Of a stretch of 64,000 bases of DNA, positions 24,327 to 33,132 are shown piece by piece (positions within the stretch are counted from its first letter, which is position 1; every line of letters begins with the position of its first letter). Origin of the DNA: an uncultured Bacteroidaceae bacterium (GTDB taxonomy: Bacteria > Bacteroidota > Bacteroidia > Bacteroidales > Bacteroidaceae); NCBI GenBank assembly GCA_944320955.1, contig CALUJL010000002.1, positions 1 to 64,000 on the forward strand, in the 5' to 3' direction. Made by a program: the position numbers and the translations under genes. The notes beneath the pieces were generated by a model. That model worked only from the letters and a program-made list of their open reading frames with translations. It searched no databases and was not told where the DNA came from.

Positions 24327-26519
24327 ATGGCAAAGTGTGTAGTCCCCGTATTGGAGATGAGTTGTGCTGTGTGTGCGGCCAATGTGGAAAACAAAGTGAA
24401 GAGTCTGCCCGGCGTGCGCCGGGCATCGGTGAATTTTGCGGCGGCCAATCTGTCGCTCGACTACGACGAGTCGCAGACGAGCCTCGACGAAATCCGCCGC
24501 CAGGTGCAGGCCATCGGCTACGACCTGGCGACGGACGGGCTTTCGGACACTGCCGCAGCAGCGGAACAGCACGGGCGGATGGGCCGCAAGGTGCTGGTGG
24601 CGTGGGTGCTGGCCGTGCCCGTCATGGTGATTTCGATGCTCCACGGTATCCCTTATGCCCCGTGGATCCTGCTCGTGCTCACTACGCCGCTCCTGGCCTA
24701 TGCCGGGCGCGACTTCTACGTCCGTGCGTGGAAACTCCTGCGCAACGGCACGGCCAACATGGATACGCTCGTGGCCCTGAGCACTTCGATAGCCTATCTC
24801 TTCAGCCTCTTCAACACGCTTTGCCCCCAATTCTGGGCAGAGCGGGGCATGGAGGCGCATGTCTACTATGAGGCCGCGGCCATGATAGTCAGCTTTGTGC
24901 TCATCGGCAAGTGGATGGAGGAGCGCGCCAAGGGTAACACCACGGCAGCCATCAAGGGCCTGATGGGCCTGCAGCCCCGCACGGCCTGCCGCCTGAGGGG
25001 CGGGGAGGCGGAGGAGGTGGAGATTGCCGACCTGCGCGTGGGCGACCGCCTGCGTGTCCGTCCGGGCGAGAAGGTGCCGGTGGACGGACGGGTGTGCGGC
25101 GGGGCGTCGTATGTGGACGAGAGCATGCTCAGCGGCGAGCCCGTGCCCGTGCGCAAGGAGGAGGGCAGCCCCGTCTGGGCGGGCACGCTCAACCAGAAAG
25201 GCGTGCTCGTGGTGGAAGCCGGGCATACGGCCGCCGATACGCTGCTGGCGCAGATCATCCGCATGGTGCAGGAGGCGCAGGGCAGCAAGGCGCCCGTGCA
25301 GCGGCTGGCCGACCGCGTGAGCCGCATCTTCGCGCCCGTGGTCGTAGGCATTTCGCTGCTCACCTTCTGCCTCTGGATGCTGTTGGGCGGCAGCCATGCC
25401 TTTGCCTATGCGCTGCTCTCGGCCGTGTCGGTGCTGGTCATTGCCTGCCCCTGCGCCCTGGGGCTGGCCACGCCTACGGCGCTCACCGTGGGCATCGGGC
25501 GGGCGGCGCAGCGGCACATCCTGATCAAGGACGCCGCCGCGCTCGAGAAGCTCTGCCGGGTGGATACCGTCGTGCTGGACAAGACGGGCACCCTGACCGA
25601 GGGGGCGCCCTCCGTGGTCGGCCTCTGCTGGTCCCTGCCCGAGGCCGGACGCCCGCAGGCCCATGCCCTCCTGCAGGCTGCCGAGGCGGCATCGGAGCAT
25701 CCCTATGCGGCAGCCATCGCCCACAGCCCGGCCCTCCCGGGACAGCCGGCCGCGGCGGAGTACAGCGGCTTCCGCAGCCTGACGGGACGCGGCATCGAGT
25801 TTTCCTCCGGCGGAGCGACGTATTGGGCCGGCAGCCCCCGCCTGGCCCAGGAGCGGGGCGCGGCCTGGACAGAGGGGCAGCAGGCCTTTGCCCGGGAGCA
25901 GGCGCAGGAGGGCGCCAGCCTCGTCTGCTACGGGCGGGGGACGCGGCTGCTGGCCGTGCTGGCCGTGGCCGACCCGGTCAAGCCGACCTCGGCCGAGGCC
26001 ATCCGGCGGCTGCAGGAGGAGGAACACGTGGAGGTGCACATCCTGACGGGCGACTCGGCCGCGGCGGCCGGGGCGGTGGCCCGCCGTCTGGGCGTGGCGC
26101 ACGTGGAAGCGGGCGTCCTGCCCCAGGGCAAGGAAGACTATGTGCGCGCCCTGCAGGCGGGGGGCCGGGTGGTGGCCATGGTGGGCGACGGCATCAACGA
26201 CTCCCAGGCCTTGGCCCGTGCCGACGTGAGCGTGGCCATGGGGCGCGGCACCGACATCGCCATGGACGTGGCGATGCTTACCCTGATGACCTCCGACCTG
26301 CGCCTCCTCTCCGAAGCCATACACCTCTCGCGCCGCACGGTGCGCATCATCCGCGAAAACCTCTTCTGGGCGTTCATCTACAATCTCATCGGAATCCCCA
26401 TTGCCGCCGGCGCGCTCTATCCTGCCTGGGGGCTTCTGCTCCAGCCCATGTGGGCCAGTGCGGCCATGGCCTTCAGCTCCGTCTCGGTGGTGGCCAACAG
26501 CCTGCGCCTGCGCCGCTGA
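24327..26519 (+). CDS. copA: Copper-exporting P1B-type ATPase
   Basis: The 730-residue protein exports Cu+ across the inner membrane. Visible are an N-terminal heavy-metal domain with MSCAVC (11-16), the SGEP actuator loop, the membrane metal site CPC in [14 protein letters not shown] (near 373), the phosphorylation motif DKTGTLTEG, the SEHPYA motif that defines P1B pumps, GDGIND, and the C-terminal membrane residues YN and [11 protein letters not shown], typical of Cu+ selectivity. A single metal-binding domain is normal for Bacteroidetes. A separate one-domain copper-binding protein follows at 26677. Confidence 0.95.
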   Translation: MAKCVVPVLEMSCAVCAANVENKVKSLPGVRRASVNFAAANLSLDYDESQTSLDEIRRQVQAIGYDLATDGLSDTAAAAEQHGRMGRKVLVAWVLAVPVMVISMLHGIPYAPWILLVLTTPLLAYAGRDFYVRAWKLLRNGTANMDTLVALSTSIAYLFSLFNTLCPQFWAERGMEAHVYYEAAAMIVSFVLIGKWMEERAKGNTTAAIKGLMGLQPRTACRLRGGEAEEVEIADLRVGDRLRVRPGEKVPVDGRVCGGASYVDESMLSGEPVPVRKEEGSPVWAGTLNQKGVLVVEAGHTAADTLLAQIIRMVQEAQGSKAPVQRLADRVSRIFAPVVVGISLLTFCLWMLLGGSHAFAYALLSAVSVLVIACPCALGLATPTALTVGIGRAAQRHILIKDAAALEKLCRVDTVVLDKTGTLTEGAPSVVGLCWSLPEAGRPQAHALLQAAEAASEHPYAAAIAHSPALPGQPAAAEYSGFRSLTGRGIEFSSGGATYWAGSPRLAQERGAAWTEGQQAFAREQAQEGASLVCYGRGTRLLAVLAVADPVKPTSAEAIRRLQEEEHVEVHILTGDSAAAAGAVARRLGVAHVEAGVLPQGKEDYVRALQAGGRVVAMVGDGINDSQALARADVSVAMGRGTDIAMDVAMLTLMTSDLRLLSEAIHLSRRTVRIIRENLFWAFIYNLIGIPIAAGALYPAWGLLLQPMWASAAMAFSSVSVVANSLRLRR

Positions 26520-26676
26520 CATTTCTCCCACCGCGGCGCACGCTTCGGGCAAAAGGTTTCCGCCCCTGCGGGAAAAGGCTTATATTTGCCCGCCGAAACC
26601 GCCGCGCTCCCGGCATTTGGGCGTGCGGCGGAAAGGAAATACACTAAGTAGAACTAAAAAAAGGAGATACAAGAAA

Positions 26677-26886
26677 ATGGCAACAATGCACTTCAAGACA
26701 AACGCGAAATGCGCCGGTTGCGTGGCACGCATCGGCGAGGAACTGGACAAGCACATGGACCGCGGGCAGTGGTCGATAGACCTCACCGTGCCGGAACGCA
26801 GGCTGACGGTGGAGGCCGACTGCACGGCGGACGAGGTGATGCAGTGGGTGAGTGCGGCGGGCTTCAAGGTGGAACCTCTCTCCTGA
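26677..26886 (+). CDS. Heavy-metal-associated (copper chaperone-like) protein
   Basis: This 69-residue protein is one HMA domain with the metal site KCAGC near residues 11-15 and the alternating beta-alpha pattern (SIDLTVPERRLTVEADCTADEV is the second strand and helix start). A strong AAGGAG ribosome site precedes the ATG at 26677. It lies 157 bases after copA and probably hands copper to it or buffers it in the cytosol. The motif is CxxC without the usual preceding Met (NAKCAGC), as in several Bacteroidetes copies. Confidence 0.85.
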   Translation: MATMHFKTNAKCAGCVARIGEELDKHMDRGQWSIDLTVPERRLTVEADCTADEVMQWVSAAGFKVEPLS

Positions 26887-26892
26887 AGCGCC

Positions 26893-27420
26893 ATGCCGGA
26901 CTGCGAGATGACGAACCAGAACGCGGCGGCAGCCGGCCGGGAGCCGGGAGCCGCCGCTGCGGGCAAGGAGCCGGGGCTGACCCTGCTGGGGCGGCAGACG
27001 GAGTACAGGCAGGACTATGCGCCCGAGGTGCTCGAATGCTTCCCCAACCGCCATCCGGAGCGCGACTACTGGGTACGCTTCAACTGCCCGGAGTTTACCG
27101 CGCTGTGCCCCATCACGGGACAGCCGGACTTTGCGGAGATACGCATAGCCTACGTGCCCGACGGGAGGCTGGTGGAGAGCAAGAGCCTGAAGCTCTATCT
27201 CTTCAGTTTCCGTAACCACGGGAGTTTCCACGAGGACTGCGTCAACGTGATCCTGCACGACCTGGTGGAGCTCCTTGCACCGAAGTACATGGAGGTGAAG
27301 GGCTTCTTCCTCCCGCGCGGGGGGATTTCGATTTATCCCTATGCCAACTATGCCCAACCCGGCACGCGCTACGAGGCGTGGGCCGAGGAGCGGATGAAGA
27401 TGCAAGACCTGGCGCGCTGA
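26893..27420 (+). CDS. queF: NADPH-dependent 7-cyano-7-deazaguanine reductase
   Basis: QueF reduces preQ0 to preQ1 in queuosine synthesis. The 175-residue protein is the short unimodular type: substrate-binding cysteine in [12 protein letters not shown], the QueF NADPH motif [16 protein letters not shown], then [12 protein letters not shown] and a C-terminal [13 protein letters not shown]. The first 28 residues are Ala/Gly rich and not part of the fold; an ATG at 26908 could also serve as start. It begins six bases after the HMA gene and ends inside a strong terminator. Confidence 0.94.
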   Translation: MPDCEMTNQNAAAAGREPGAAAAGKEPGLTLLGRQTEYRQDYAPEVLECFPNRHPERDYWVRFNCPEFTALCPITGQPDFAEIRIAYVPDGRLVESKSLKLYLFSFRNHGSFHEDCVNVILHDLVELLAPKYMEVKGFFLPRGGISIYPYANYAQPGTRYEAWAEERMKMQDLAR

Positions 27421-27439
27421 AAGGCGCGCCTCTTTTTTT
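27411..27439 (+). terminator. Rho-independent terminator of queF
   Basis: GGCGCGC/GCGCGCC (27411-27417, 27424-27430) with a loop that includes the queF stop codon, then TCTTTTTTT. It separates queF from the convergent dnaX. Confidence 0.85.
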
Positions 27440-27457
27440 GTCCGCCGGAGGGGACGG

Positions 27458-29353
27458 TTATTCGATTTCCAGTCCCAGCTCGTCGCGCAGGCGGCGTAGG
27501 GCGGGGCTGAGTTCCTGCATCTTCTGGAATCGCTCGCTGGGCGTGAGGGCCAGGTGCTGCTGCGCTTCGGGCTCGCGCAGGCGGATGTCCATGCGGCAGG
27601 GGCGGCGGAGTTCGCGGGCGAGGTATTGCTCGAGCCGGGCTTGGATGCCGCGCAGGTCGCGCTCCAGCATGCTGCTGTCGACGGTGACGCTGAAGCCTCC
27701 GCCCGCGGCGTCCTGCACTTCGGGCTGGAGGCCCAGCATGCGTATCTGGAGCGCCTTCTGCTCGGCGGGCAACTGGGCTGCAAAGCCGCGCCAGCGGATG
27801 CGGAGTTCGGCCTCGGAGAGGGGGGGGAAGGAGGCGTTGCCCGGGGCGTAGGCCGGGTTTTCCTCCTGCAGGAGCGTCGTACTGCCGGAGCCGGGTTCGG
27901 CAGCGGCGGGCACGGCAGCGGCGGCATGGGCCTGCTGCTGGCGGGCCTGCATCTGCTTGACGGAGAAGCCGAAATGGCCTTTCTGCAGCCGGGGCGGGGC
28001 AGAAGGCGGGGGAGTGGACACCGGTGCGGCGGGGGAGGGAGATGCCGGTGCCGGCGCTGACGGGGAGGGGGAAGCCGGGGCGGGCTGCCGGCGGGCAGGT
28101 TCGGGCTGCCGGGGGCTACCCGTGGCGGGGGAAGGTGCGGCAGGAGCCGCTGCGGGCTGCGCCGGCTGCGGGGCAGAGGGCCCCGCGGGTTGGAATATGG
28201 GTTTCAGCTGCTTGGGGCTGCGCCCCGCGCTGTCGCCGTCGTCGCTGTCGCCTCCGTCGTCGGTGAGCTGGGCTATGCGGATGAGGGTCAGCTCGATGAG
28301 GAAACGCTTGTTGCTGCTTGTGCGGTAATTCAGGTCGCAGTCGTTGCAGAGCTTCATGGCGCGCTCGATGAAGCGCGGGGGGCACTGCGCCGCCTGCGTG
28401 CGGTAGCGCTCGCGCACGGCGGGGCCGGCTTCGAGGAGGGGCAGGGTGGCCGGGTCGCGGCTGACGAGGAGGTCGCGGAAGTGGCCGGAGAGCCCGTTGA
28501 TGAAGTGGGGCGCGTCGAAGCCCCGGCGCAGGATCTCGTCGAAGATGAGGAGCGACTCGCCCACGCGGCGGTGGAGGAAATGGTCGGTCAGGCGGAAGTA
28601 GTAGTCGTAGTCGAGCACATTGAGGTCGTCGATGACCTGCTTGTAGGTCACTTCCCCGCCGCCGGAGTAGCTCACCACCTGGTCGAAGATGGAGAGGGCG
28701 TCGCGCATTCCGCCGTCGGCCTTGCGGGCTATGACGTTGAGCGCCTCGGGCTCGACCTGCAGGTGCTCCTGCGCGGCTACGAAGGAGAGGTGGCGCGCGA
28801 TGTCGTCGACGCTCATGCGGTTGAAGTCGTAGACCTGGCATCGGGAGAGGATGGTGGGCAGGATCTTGTGCTTCTCGGTGGTGGCCAGGATGAAGACGGC
28901 ATGGGCGGGCGGCTCTTCGAGGGTCTTGAGGAAGGCGTTGAAGGCGGCGGAGCTGAGCATGTGCACCTCGTCGATGATGAAGACCTTGTAGCTCCCTATC
29001 TGGGGCGGTATGCGCACTTGGTCGACGAGCTGGCGTATGTCGTCGACACTGTTGTTGCTGGCGGCGTCGAGCTCATGGATGTTCAGGGCTCTCTGCTCGT
29101 TGAAGGCGCGGCACGACTCGCACTCGTTGCAGGCTTCCCCCTCGGGGGTGGGGTGGAGGCAGTTGATGGTCTTGGCGAAGATGCGGGCGCAGGTGGTCTT
29201 GCCCACTCCGCGGGGGCCGCAGAAGAGGTAGGCGTGGGCCAGGCGGTGGGAGCGGATGGCGTTTTTCAGCGTAGTGGTGAGCGCTTCCTGGCCTACTACG
29301 GCGGCAAAGGTGGAGGGGCGGTATTTTCGGGCCGATACGATGTACTGACTCAT
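27458..29353 (-). CDS. dnaX: DNA polymerase III subunits gamma/tau
   Basis: The ATG at 29353 gives the typical start MSQYIVSARKYRPSTF; the open frame extends upstream only through the 22-nt repeats. The 631-residue protein has Walker A GPRGVGKTT, a zinc module CNECESC with an earlier Cys, IIDEVHMLS, and the sensor ILSRCQVYDF. A long Pro/Ala/Ser-rich linker (about 395-480) leads to a conserved C-terminal domain ending LRDELGLEIE. It is the clamp-loader ATPase. A C8 run on the coding strand near codon 508 is not followed by a nearby stop in the alternative frame, so I see no programmed frameshift. Confidence 0.95.
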   Translation of the reverse strand: MSQYIVSARKYRPSTFAAVVGQEALTTTLKNAIRSHRLAHAYLFCGPRGVGKTTCARIFAKTINCLHPTPEGEACNECESCRAFNEQRALNIHELDAASNNSVDDIRQLVDQVRIPPQIGSYKVFIIDEVHMLSSAAFNAFLKTLEEPPAHAVFILATTEKHKILPTILSRCQVYDFNRMSVDDIARHLSFVAAQEHLQVEPEALNVIARKADGGMRDALSIFDQVVSYSGGGEVTYKQVIDDLNVLDYDYYFRLTDHFLHRRVGESLLIFDEILRRGFDAPHFINGLSGHFRDLLVSRDPATLPLLEAGPAVRERYRTQAAQCPPRFIERAMKLCNDCDLNYRTSSNKRFLIELTLIRIAQLTDDGGDSDDGDSAGRSPKQLKPIFQPAGPSAPQPAQPAAAPAAPSPATGSPRQPEPARRQPAPASPSPSAPAPASPSPAAPVSTPPPSAPPRLQKGHFGFSVKQMQARQQQAHAAAAVPAAAEPGSGSTTLLQEENPAYAPGNASFPPLSEAELRIRWRGFAAQLPAEQKALQIRMLGLQPEVQDAAGGGFSVTVDSSMLERDLRGIQARLEQYLARELRRPCRMDIRLREPEAQQHLALTPSERFQKMQELSPALRRLRDELGLEIE

Positions 29354-29357
29354 GGGC

Positions 29358-29445
29358 TCTGGCGTTTTGGGAGAAACTACTGGGGCTTTCCGGAAAAAGC
29401 GGAAGCACTTTTCGGCCGAAGTGGCAGCACTTTTGGAGCAAAGCG
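29358..29445. repeat. 22-nt tandem repeat array B (4 units)
   Basis: Units at 29358, 29380, 29402 and 29424, each exactly 22 nt, for example CTGGGGCTTTCCGG followed by AAAAAGCG. The array lies between the divergent starts of dnaX and divIC. Confidence 0.7.
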
Positions 29446-29522
29446 GCAGGCCGGACGGGAAAAGCGCCAGCAAATTTACGAAAAAGTTGCAGGGGAAGTG
29501 GGGGAGTGCCCTGCTTTTTTTA

Positions 29523-29530
29523 TACATTTG
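29523..29530 (+). promoter_or_regulatory. Putative -7 box of the divIC promoter
   Basis: TACATTTG matches TAnnTTTG and lies 27 bases before the ATG at 29558. No clear -33 TTTG is seen at 19-21 bases. Confidence 0.55.
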
Positions 29531-29557
29531 TGGCGTTCTATCATTTTAAGTCTTCGA

Positions 29558-29950
29558 ATGGGAAAGCTGAGAAACGCTTGGCAGTTCGTGCGCCGCAGGA
29601 GCAACAAGTATGTGATAACGGTTCTGCTGTTGGTGGCCCTCATAGGGTTTGTGGGCGACAGCAGCATCTATCGGCGGGTGCTGAACATGTACCGCCTGAT
29701 GGAACTCGACCGGCAAATCCGGGAATACAGCGAGGAGTACGAACGGGACACGCGGCAGCTGAACGAATTGCGTACGAATCCTCTGGAGGTGGAGCGCACG
29801 GCGCGCGAGCGCTACTTCATGAAGAAGCCGAACGAGGACATCTTCGTCTTCGAAGAAGACCTGCCGGCCCTGCCGCCGGGCGTGTCGGTCTCGGAAAAGG
29901 AGACAGGCGCCGAGGAAGAGTTTTCCCGCATAGCAAACGACCAACCATGA
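29558..29950 (+). CDS. Septum formation initiator (DivIC/FtsB-like)
   Basis: The 130-residue protein has one membrane helix (about 19-33, VITVLLLVALIGFVG), then a coiled coil (about 45-80, MYRLMELDRQIREYSEEYER and on) and the conserved NPLEVERTARERYFMKKPNED block of the FtsB/DivIC family. It is a bitopic divisome protein that pairs with FtsL and FtsQ. The stop overlaps the next start (ATGA at 29947-29950). The acidic C-terminal tail of 35 residues is longer than in E. coli FtsB, as usual in Bacteroidetes. Confidence 0.88.
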   Translation: MGKLRNAWQFVRRRSNKYVITVLLLVALIGFVGDSSIYRRVLNMYRLMELDRQIREYSEEYERDTRQLNELRTNPLEVERTARERYFMKKPNEDIFVFEEDLPALPPGVSVSEKETGAEEEFSRIANDQP

Positions 29951-30297
29951 AGCAATTCCTGATGCGACTCTACGTCCCGGGCGCGCTGTGCGCGCTGGCG
30001 GGGCTGCTGGCCTACATCCCCTTTCGCGAAGCGGCGCCGTATGTGCTGGCTGCAGGCGCCGTGCTGATGACCGTGGGGCAGTATTTCACGCCGGTACCTA
30101 CAAAAGACCCCGTCATCGTACGCCTGTATCGACAACGGGTCTTCAGTTGTTTGTTTCTCGTCGTGGCGGGCATCCTGATGAAGTATATGCCGCGCGGAAA
30201 CGAATGGATGCTGGCCGTGCTGGTGGCGGCGGTCATCCAGGTCTATACGGCTTTCCGCATTCCCGTCCTGGAGCGGAGGGAAGCGGAGAAGCGGTAG
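29947..30297 (+). CDS. Small membrane protein coupled to divIC
   Basis: This 116-residue protein has four hydrophobic segments (about 7-25, 30-48, 67-80, 87-105) and few polar residues. The ATG at 29947 overlaps the divIC stop, so it is translationally coupled to the cell-division gene. I know such a gene next to divIC in other Bacteroidales but no function. It ends a few bases before the convergent cysK. Confidence 0.7.
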   Translation: MKQFLMRLYVPGALCALAGLLAYIPFREAAPYVLAAGAVLMTVGQYFTPVPTKDPVIVRLYRQRVFSCLFLVVAGILMKYMPRGNEWMLAVLVAAVIQVYTAFRIPVLERREAEKR

Positions 30298-30310
30298 CCG
30301 CGTTTTTCCT

Positions 30311-31258
30311 TTAGAGCGGGAAGCCGTCGAAATCGTAGAGCTGGGTGGAGAGGTAGCGTTCGCCGCCGTCGGGCAGGAGGACGACAATGCGTTTGCCCCG
30401 GTTCTCCGGCCTGCGGGCCAGTGCTGCGGCGGCCCATACGGCAGCTCCTGCGGAGATGCCCACGAGGAGGCCTTCGGTGCGGGCCAGGAGGCGGGCGGTG
30501 CGGATGGCTTCGTCGCCGGGAACGGCGATTACCTCATCGACTATCGCGGCGTTGTAGTTGCCCGGGACGAATCCGGCGCCGATGCCTTGTATCTTGTGTG
30601 CCCCGCTTTTCCCCTGGGTGAGCACGGGGCTCTCGGCGGGTTCTGTGCCTACGATGCGGATCTGCGGGTCGTGGGCTTTCAGGGCTTCGCCCACGCCGCT
30701 CACGGTGCCGCCCGTTCCTACGCCGGCCACGAAGATGTCGACAGCCCCGCCGGTGGCTTTCCAGATTTCCTCGCCGGTCGTGCGGCGGTGGACAGCCGGA
30801 TTGGCCGGATTGTCGAACTGCTGGGGGATGAAGGAGCCGGGGATGGACTCGTGGAGTTCACGGGCTTTGCGGATGGAGCCCCCCATGCCTTCGGCGCCCG
30901 GGGTAAGGACGACTTCGGCTCCGAGCATGCGGACGATGTTTCTCCGCTCGATGCTCATCGTGTCCGGCATGGTGAGAATCAGTTTGTACCCCCTGACGGC
31001 AGCCACGAAGGCCAGGCCGATACCGGTGTTTCCGCTGGTGGGTTCGATGATGGTGGCGCCGGGCTTGAGCAGGCCTTGTGCTTCGGCTTCCTCCACCATG
31101 GCCAGCGCCACACGGTCTTTGGCGCTGCCGGCGGGATTGAAGTATTCGAGTTTGGCGATGAGAGTGGCCTGCAGGTTTTCCGACTTCCCGTAGGAAGCCA
31201 ACTCTAGCAGGGGGGTATTCCCGATGAGTTCTGTCAGTTGTTTGGCAATCTTGGGCAT
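30311..31258 (-). CDS. cysK: Cysteine synthase (O-acetylserine sulfhydrylase)
   Basis: The 315-residue PLP enzyme makes cysteine from O-acetylserine and sulfide. PLP-binding lysine is K47 in NPAGSAKDRVA; the substrate loop is PTSGNTGIGLAF; GTGGTVSGVG binds the phosphate; the GISAGAA motif is near the C-terminus. The length and the absence of a CBS domain fit CysK rather than cystathionine beta-synthase. It stands alone, with a -7 box at 31303 and the convergent membrane-protein gene at its end. Confidence 0.95.
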   Translation of the reverse strand: MPKIAKQLTELIGNTPLLELASYGKSENLQATLIAKLEYFNPAGSAKDRVALAMVEEAEAQGLLKPGATIIEPTSGNTGIGLAFVAAVRGYKLILTMPDTMSIERRNIVRMLGAEVVLTPGAEGMGGSIRKARELHESIPGSFIPQQFDNPANPAVHRRTTGEEIWKATGGAVDIFVAGVGTGGTVSGVGEALKAHDPQIRIVGTEPAESPVLTQGKSGAHKIQGIGAGFVPGNYNAAIVDEVIAVPGDEAIRTARLLARTEGLLVGISAGAAVWAAAALARRPENRGKRIVVLLPDGGERYLSTQLYDFDGFPL

Positions 31259-31302
31259 GATGATTCTGATTGGATAATGGAATATTGTCTTTTTTCGAAC
31301 CT

Positions 31303-31310
31303 CAAAGTTA
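31303..31310 (-). promoter_or_regulatory. Putative -7 box of the cysK promoter
   Basis: On the minus strand TAACTTTG, 44 bases before the cysK ATG. No convincing -33 box is visible. Confidence 0.45.
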
Positions 31311-31460
31311 GGGCTTTTGCGGCGACTTTGGCAGAAAAGGGGAGGGGAATTTTGCGGATGGGCACAAGATTGCCGGGGAAAGGCGCAGGCAGGCCGGGCA
31401 GTGGGCGGTTGCGTCTTTCCTCAGGACGGGAGGGGAGGTGGGGGAAAAGGAGGGTGCGGG

Positions 31461-32489
31461 TCAGCGGATTCCGCCGGCAGTTTGCGTGGAGAGCAGTTCT
31501 TTTATGGCGGGGATTGAAGTATTCTTTCTCAGGATGTTGCCCCGGTTGTCCAGCAGGTACAGGGCCGACGAGTTGCGCAGGTAGAACGTTTCTTCCAGCA
31601 ATACGGCTTCTTTGCTGTCGTATGTATGGGTCCAATCGGACGGGAGATGGCCGATGTAGGTTTTCCAAGCATCGGGGTCTTGGTTCTGGAGCTGTATGGT
31701 GATGATGCGCAGGGGGGAGAATTCCGGAGTGCGGCTGATTTCTTCGATGAGTTCCTGGCAGTAGACGCAGTCGAGGTCGTAGAATACGAGAAGGGTGAAG
31801 GGCTTGCCGGAGGTTTCTGCAAGGACTTGGCTCAGGCGGGTTTCGCTTCCGTCGGGAAGCCCTAGGGCCAAATCGTTGGGATGCTGCCCGATCCGGTTTT
31901 TGAGCAGCTGGGGCAGGAGGAGGGTGGCGCGGATTTTGCTCCCTTCCTCTTCGTCGGGACGGGCCGCGCGGTAGCGGAGGACGAAAATGAAGAGTTCTTC
32001 GTCGTACATGGGCGACTCTTCGTCCCATAAGTATTTCTCCAATATGTCGTTTACACGGTTGTATGTAGAGTCTGCGGCATCGCACGTCAGGGAGAAGGCC
32101 AGCAGATTGCAGAGCGCGCGCTGCTGGTCGGTCGAGTCGCACAAGGGGAGCAGCGAGAGGAAGTCTACGATTTTCTGTTCGCCCGCTTCGCTGTTTTCAG
32201 AGAGAATATCGTGGGTAAATGCTCCGGGCTGCGTGTTTCTCCACCAGTTGCGGGCTATGAAGCCGGCTTTCTCCTGTCTTGTGGTGCAATGTGCCGGCGG
32301 GATGGGGATGCCGGTCTGCGGATCGAAGCGGAGGTGCTGGCGGTCTGCGGCAAAAAGGGAGTCTTCTTGGGTCCGGCTACTGCAGGAAATGTCGGTAAGC
32401 GCCCACATCTTGGACGGTAGCAGGGCTGCTGTCAGCAGAATGATTGGCAGTAAACGGGAGAACTTCAGCATTCGGATGGGATAAGCCAT
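31461..32489 (-). CDS. Exported thioredoxin-like (DUF5106-type) protein
   Basis: Two ATG codons (32489, 32471) can start this frame of about 342 residues; both give a signal peptide (LLPIILLTAALLPSKMWA). The N-terminal half is helical (IVDFLSLLPLCDSTDQQRAL, NDILEKYLWDEESPMYDEEL), typical of DUF5106. The C-terminal half is a thioredoxin fold with VFYDLDCVYCQELIEEI as the CxxC active site and SALYLLDNRGNILRK. Such proteins are periplasmic redox or cytochrome-maturation-like factors in Bacteroidetes; the substrate is unknown. It begins 71 bases after a tRNA-Gly gene on the same strand, and no separate promoter is obvious. Confidence 0.75.
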   Translation of the reverse strand: MAYPIRMLKFSRLLPIILLTAALLPSKMWALTDISCSSRTQEDSLFAADRQHLRFDPQTGIPIPPAHCTTRQEKAGFIARNWWRNTQPGAFTHDILSENSEAGEQKIVDFLSLLPLCDSTDQQRALCNLLAFSLTCDAADSTYNRVNDILEKYLWDEESPMYDEELFIFVLRYRAARPDEEEGSKIRATLLLPQLLKNRIGQHPNDLALGLPDGSETRLSQVLAETSGKPFTLLVFYDLDCVYCQELIEEISRTPEFSPLRIITIQLQNQDPDAWKTYIGHLPSDWTHTYDSKEAVLLEETFYLRNSSALYLLDNRGNILRKNTSIPAIKELLSTQTAGGIR

Positions 32490-32559
32490 AGCGGGCGGGG
32501 TATTAAAAAAAGAACTTTGGCAGGAAACTTCTTGTCGAAAAATTCCTGCCAAAGCATCG

Positions 32560-32632
<73 letters not shown>

Positions 32633-32658
32633 ATAGGGTTTGTGGTTTCCATCGAAAG

Positions 32659-32742
32659 TGAAGAGGAGGAGACTCGAACTCCCACGGCATAATTGCCACT
32701 ACCCCCTCAAAGTAGCGCGTCTACCAATTCCGCCACCTCTCC
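32659..32742 (-). tRNA. tRNA-Leu (GAG)
   Basis: 84 nt, class II with long variable arm. Acceptor GGAGAGG/CCTCTTC, anticodon stem CTACT/GGTAG with loop TTGAGGG giving anticodon GAG, T arm with TTCGAGT. Confidence 0.92.
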
Positions 32743-32790
32743 AAACCGATAGGGAAGAGATTGTGAAACGCCGGTCTTTCTTCTCAACTG

Positions 32791-32873
32791 TGCCCAGAAT
32801 AGGACTCGAACCTACACGACATTGCTGCCACTAGTACCTGAAACTAGCGCGTCTACCATTCCGCCACCTGGGC
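32791..32873 (-). tRNA. tRNA-Leu (CAG)
   Basis: 83 nt, class II. Acceptor GCCCAGG pairs with TCTGGGC, anticodon stem CTAGT/ACTAG with loop TTCAGGT giving anticodon CAG, long variable arm, T loop TTCGAGT. Confidence 0.92.
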
Positions 32874-32953
32874 AAAGTTCTGCATCATGCAGACAGCAGA
32901 CGAAGCGACTTTTCGCGTTTCTTCTCTTGGATTAAATCTGTTATTGTGCGTGG

Positions 32954-33026
<73 letters not shown>

Positions 33027-33050
33027 GTTTCCTTTTTGGTTTTGCGGTTG

Positions 33051-33081
33051 CAAAGGTAGGCATTATTTTGAAACCGGCAAA
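33051..33081 (-). promoter_or_regulatory. Promoter of the tRNA cluster
   Basis: On the minus strand TTTG (33078-33081), 19 bases, TACCTTTG (33051-33058): a full match to the Bacteroidetes consensus. Transcription would start about 7 bases on, close to the first tRNA-Gly at 33026. Confidence 0.85.
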
Positions 33082-33132
33082 CCTTTTCGCAAGAAAAATG
33101 CGTTTTTTCTGTTTTTTCTTTGCCAAAGCGGG

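Noticed and set aside
27821..27829. C8 run in dnaX as a programmed frameshift site giving a short gamma subunit
   Set aside because: The alternative frame stays open for a long way after the run, so slippage would not give a defined truncated product.
28190..29557. Plus-strand extension of divIC back through dnaX
   Set aside because: It is the complement of dnaX and the repeat array; the divIC start at 29558 fits family length and promoter position.
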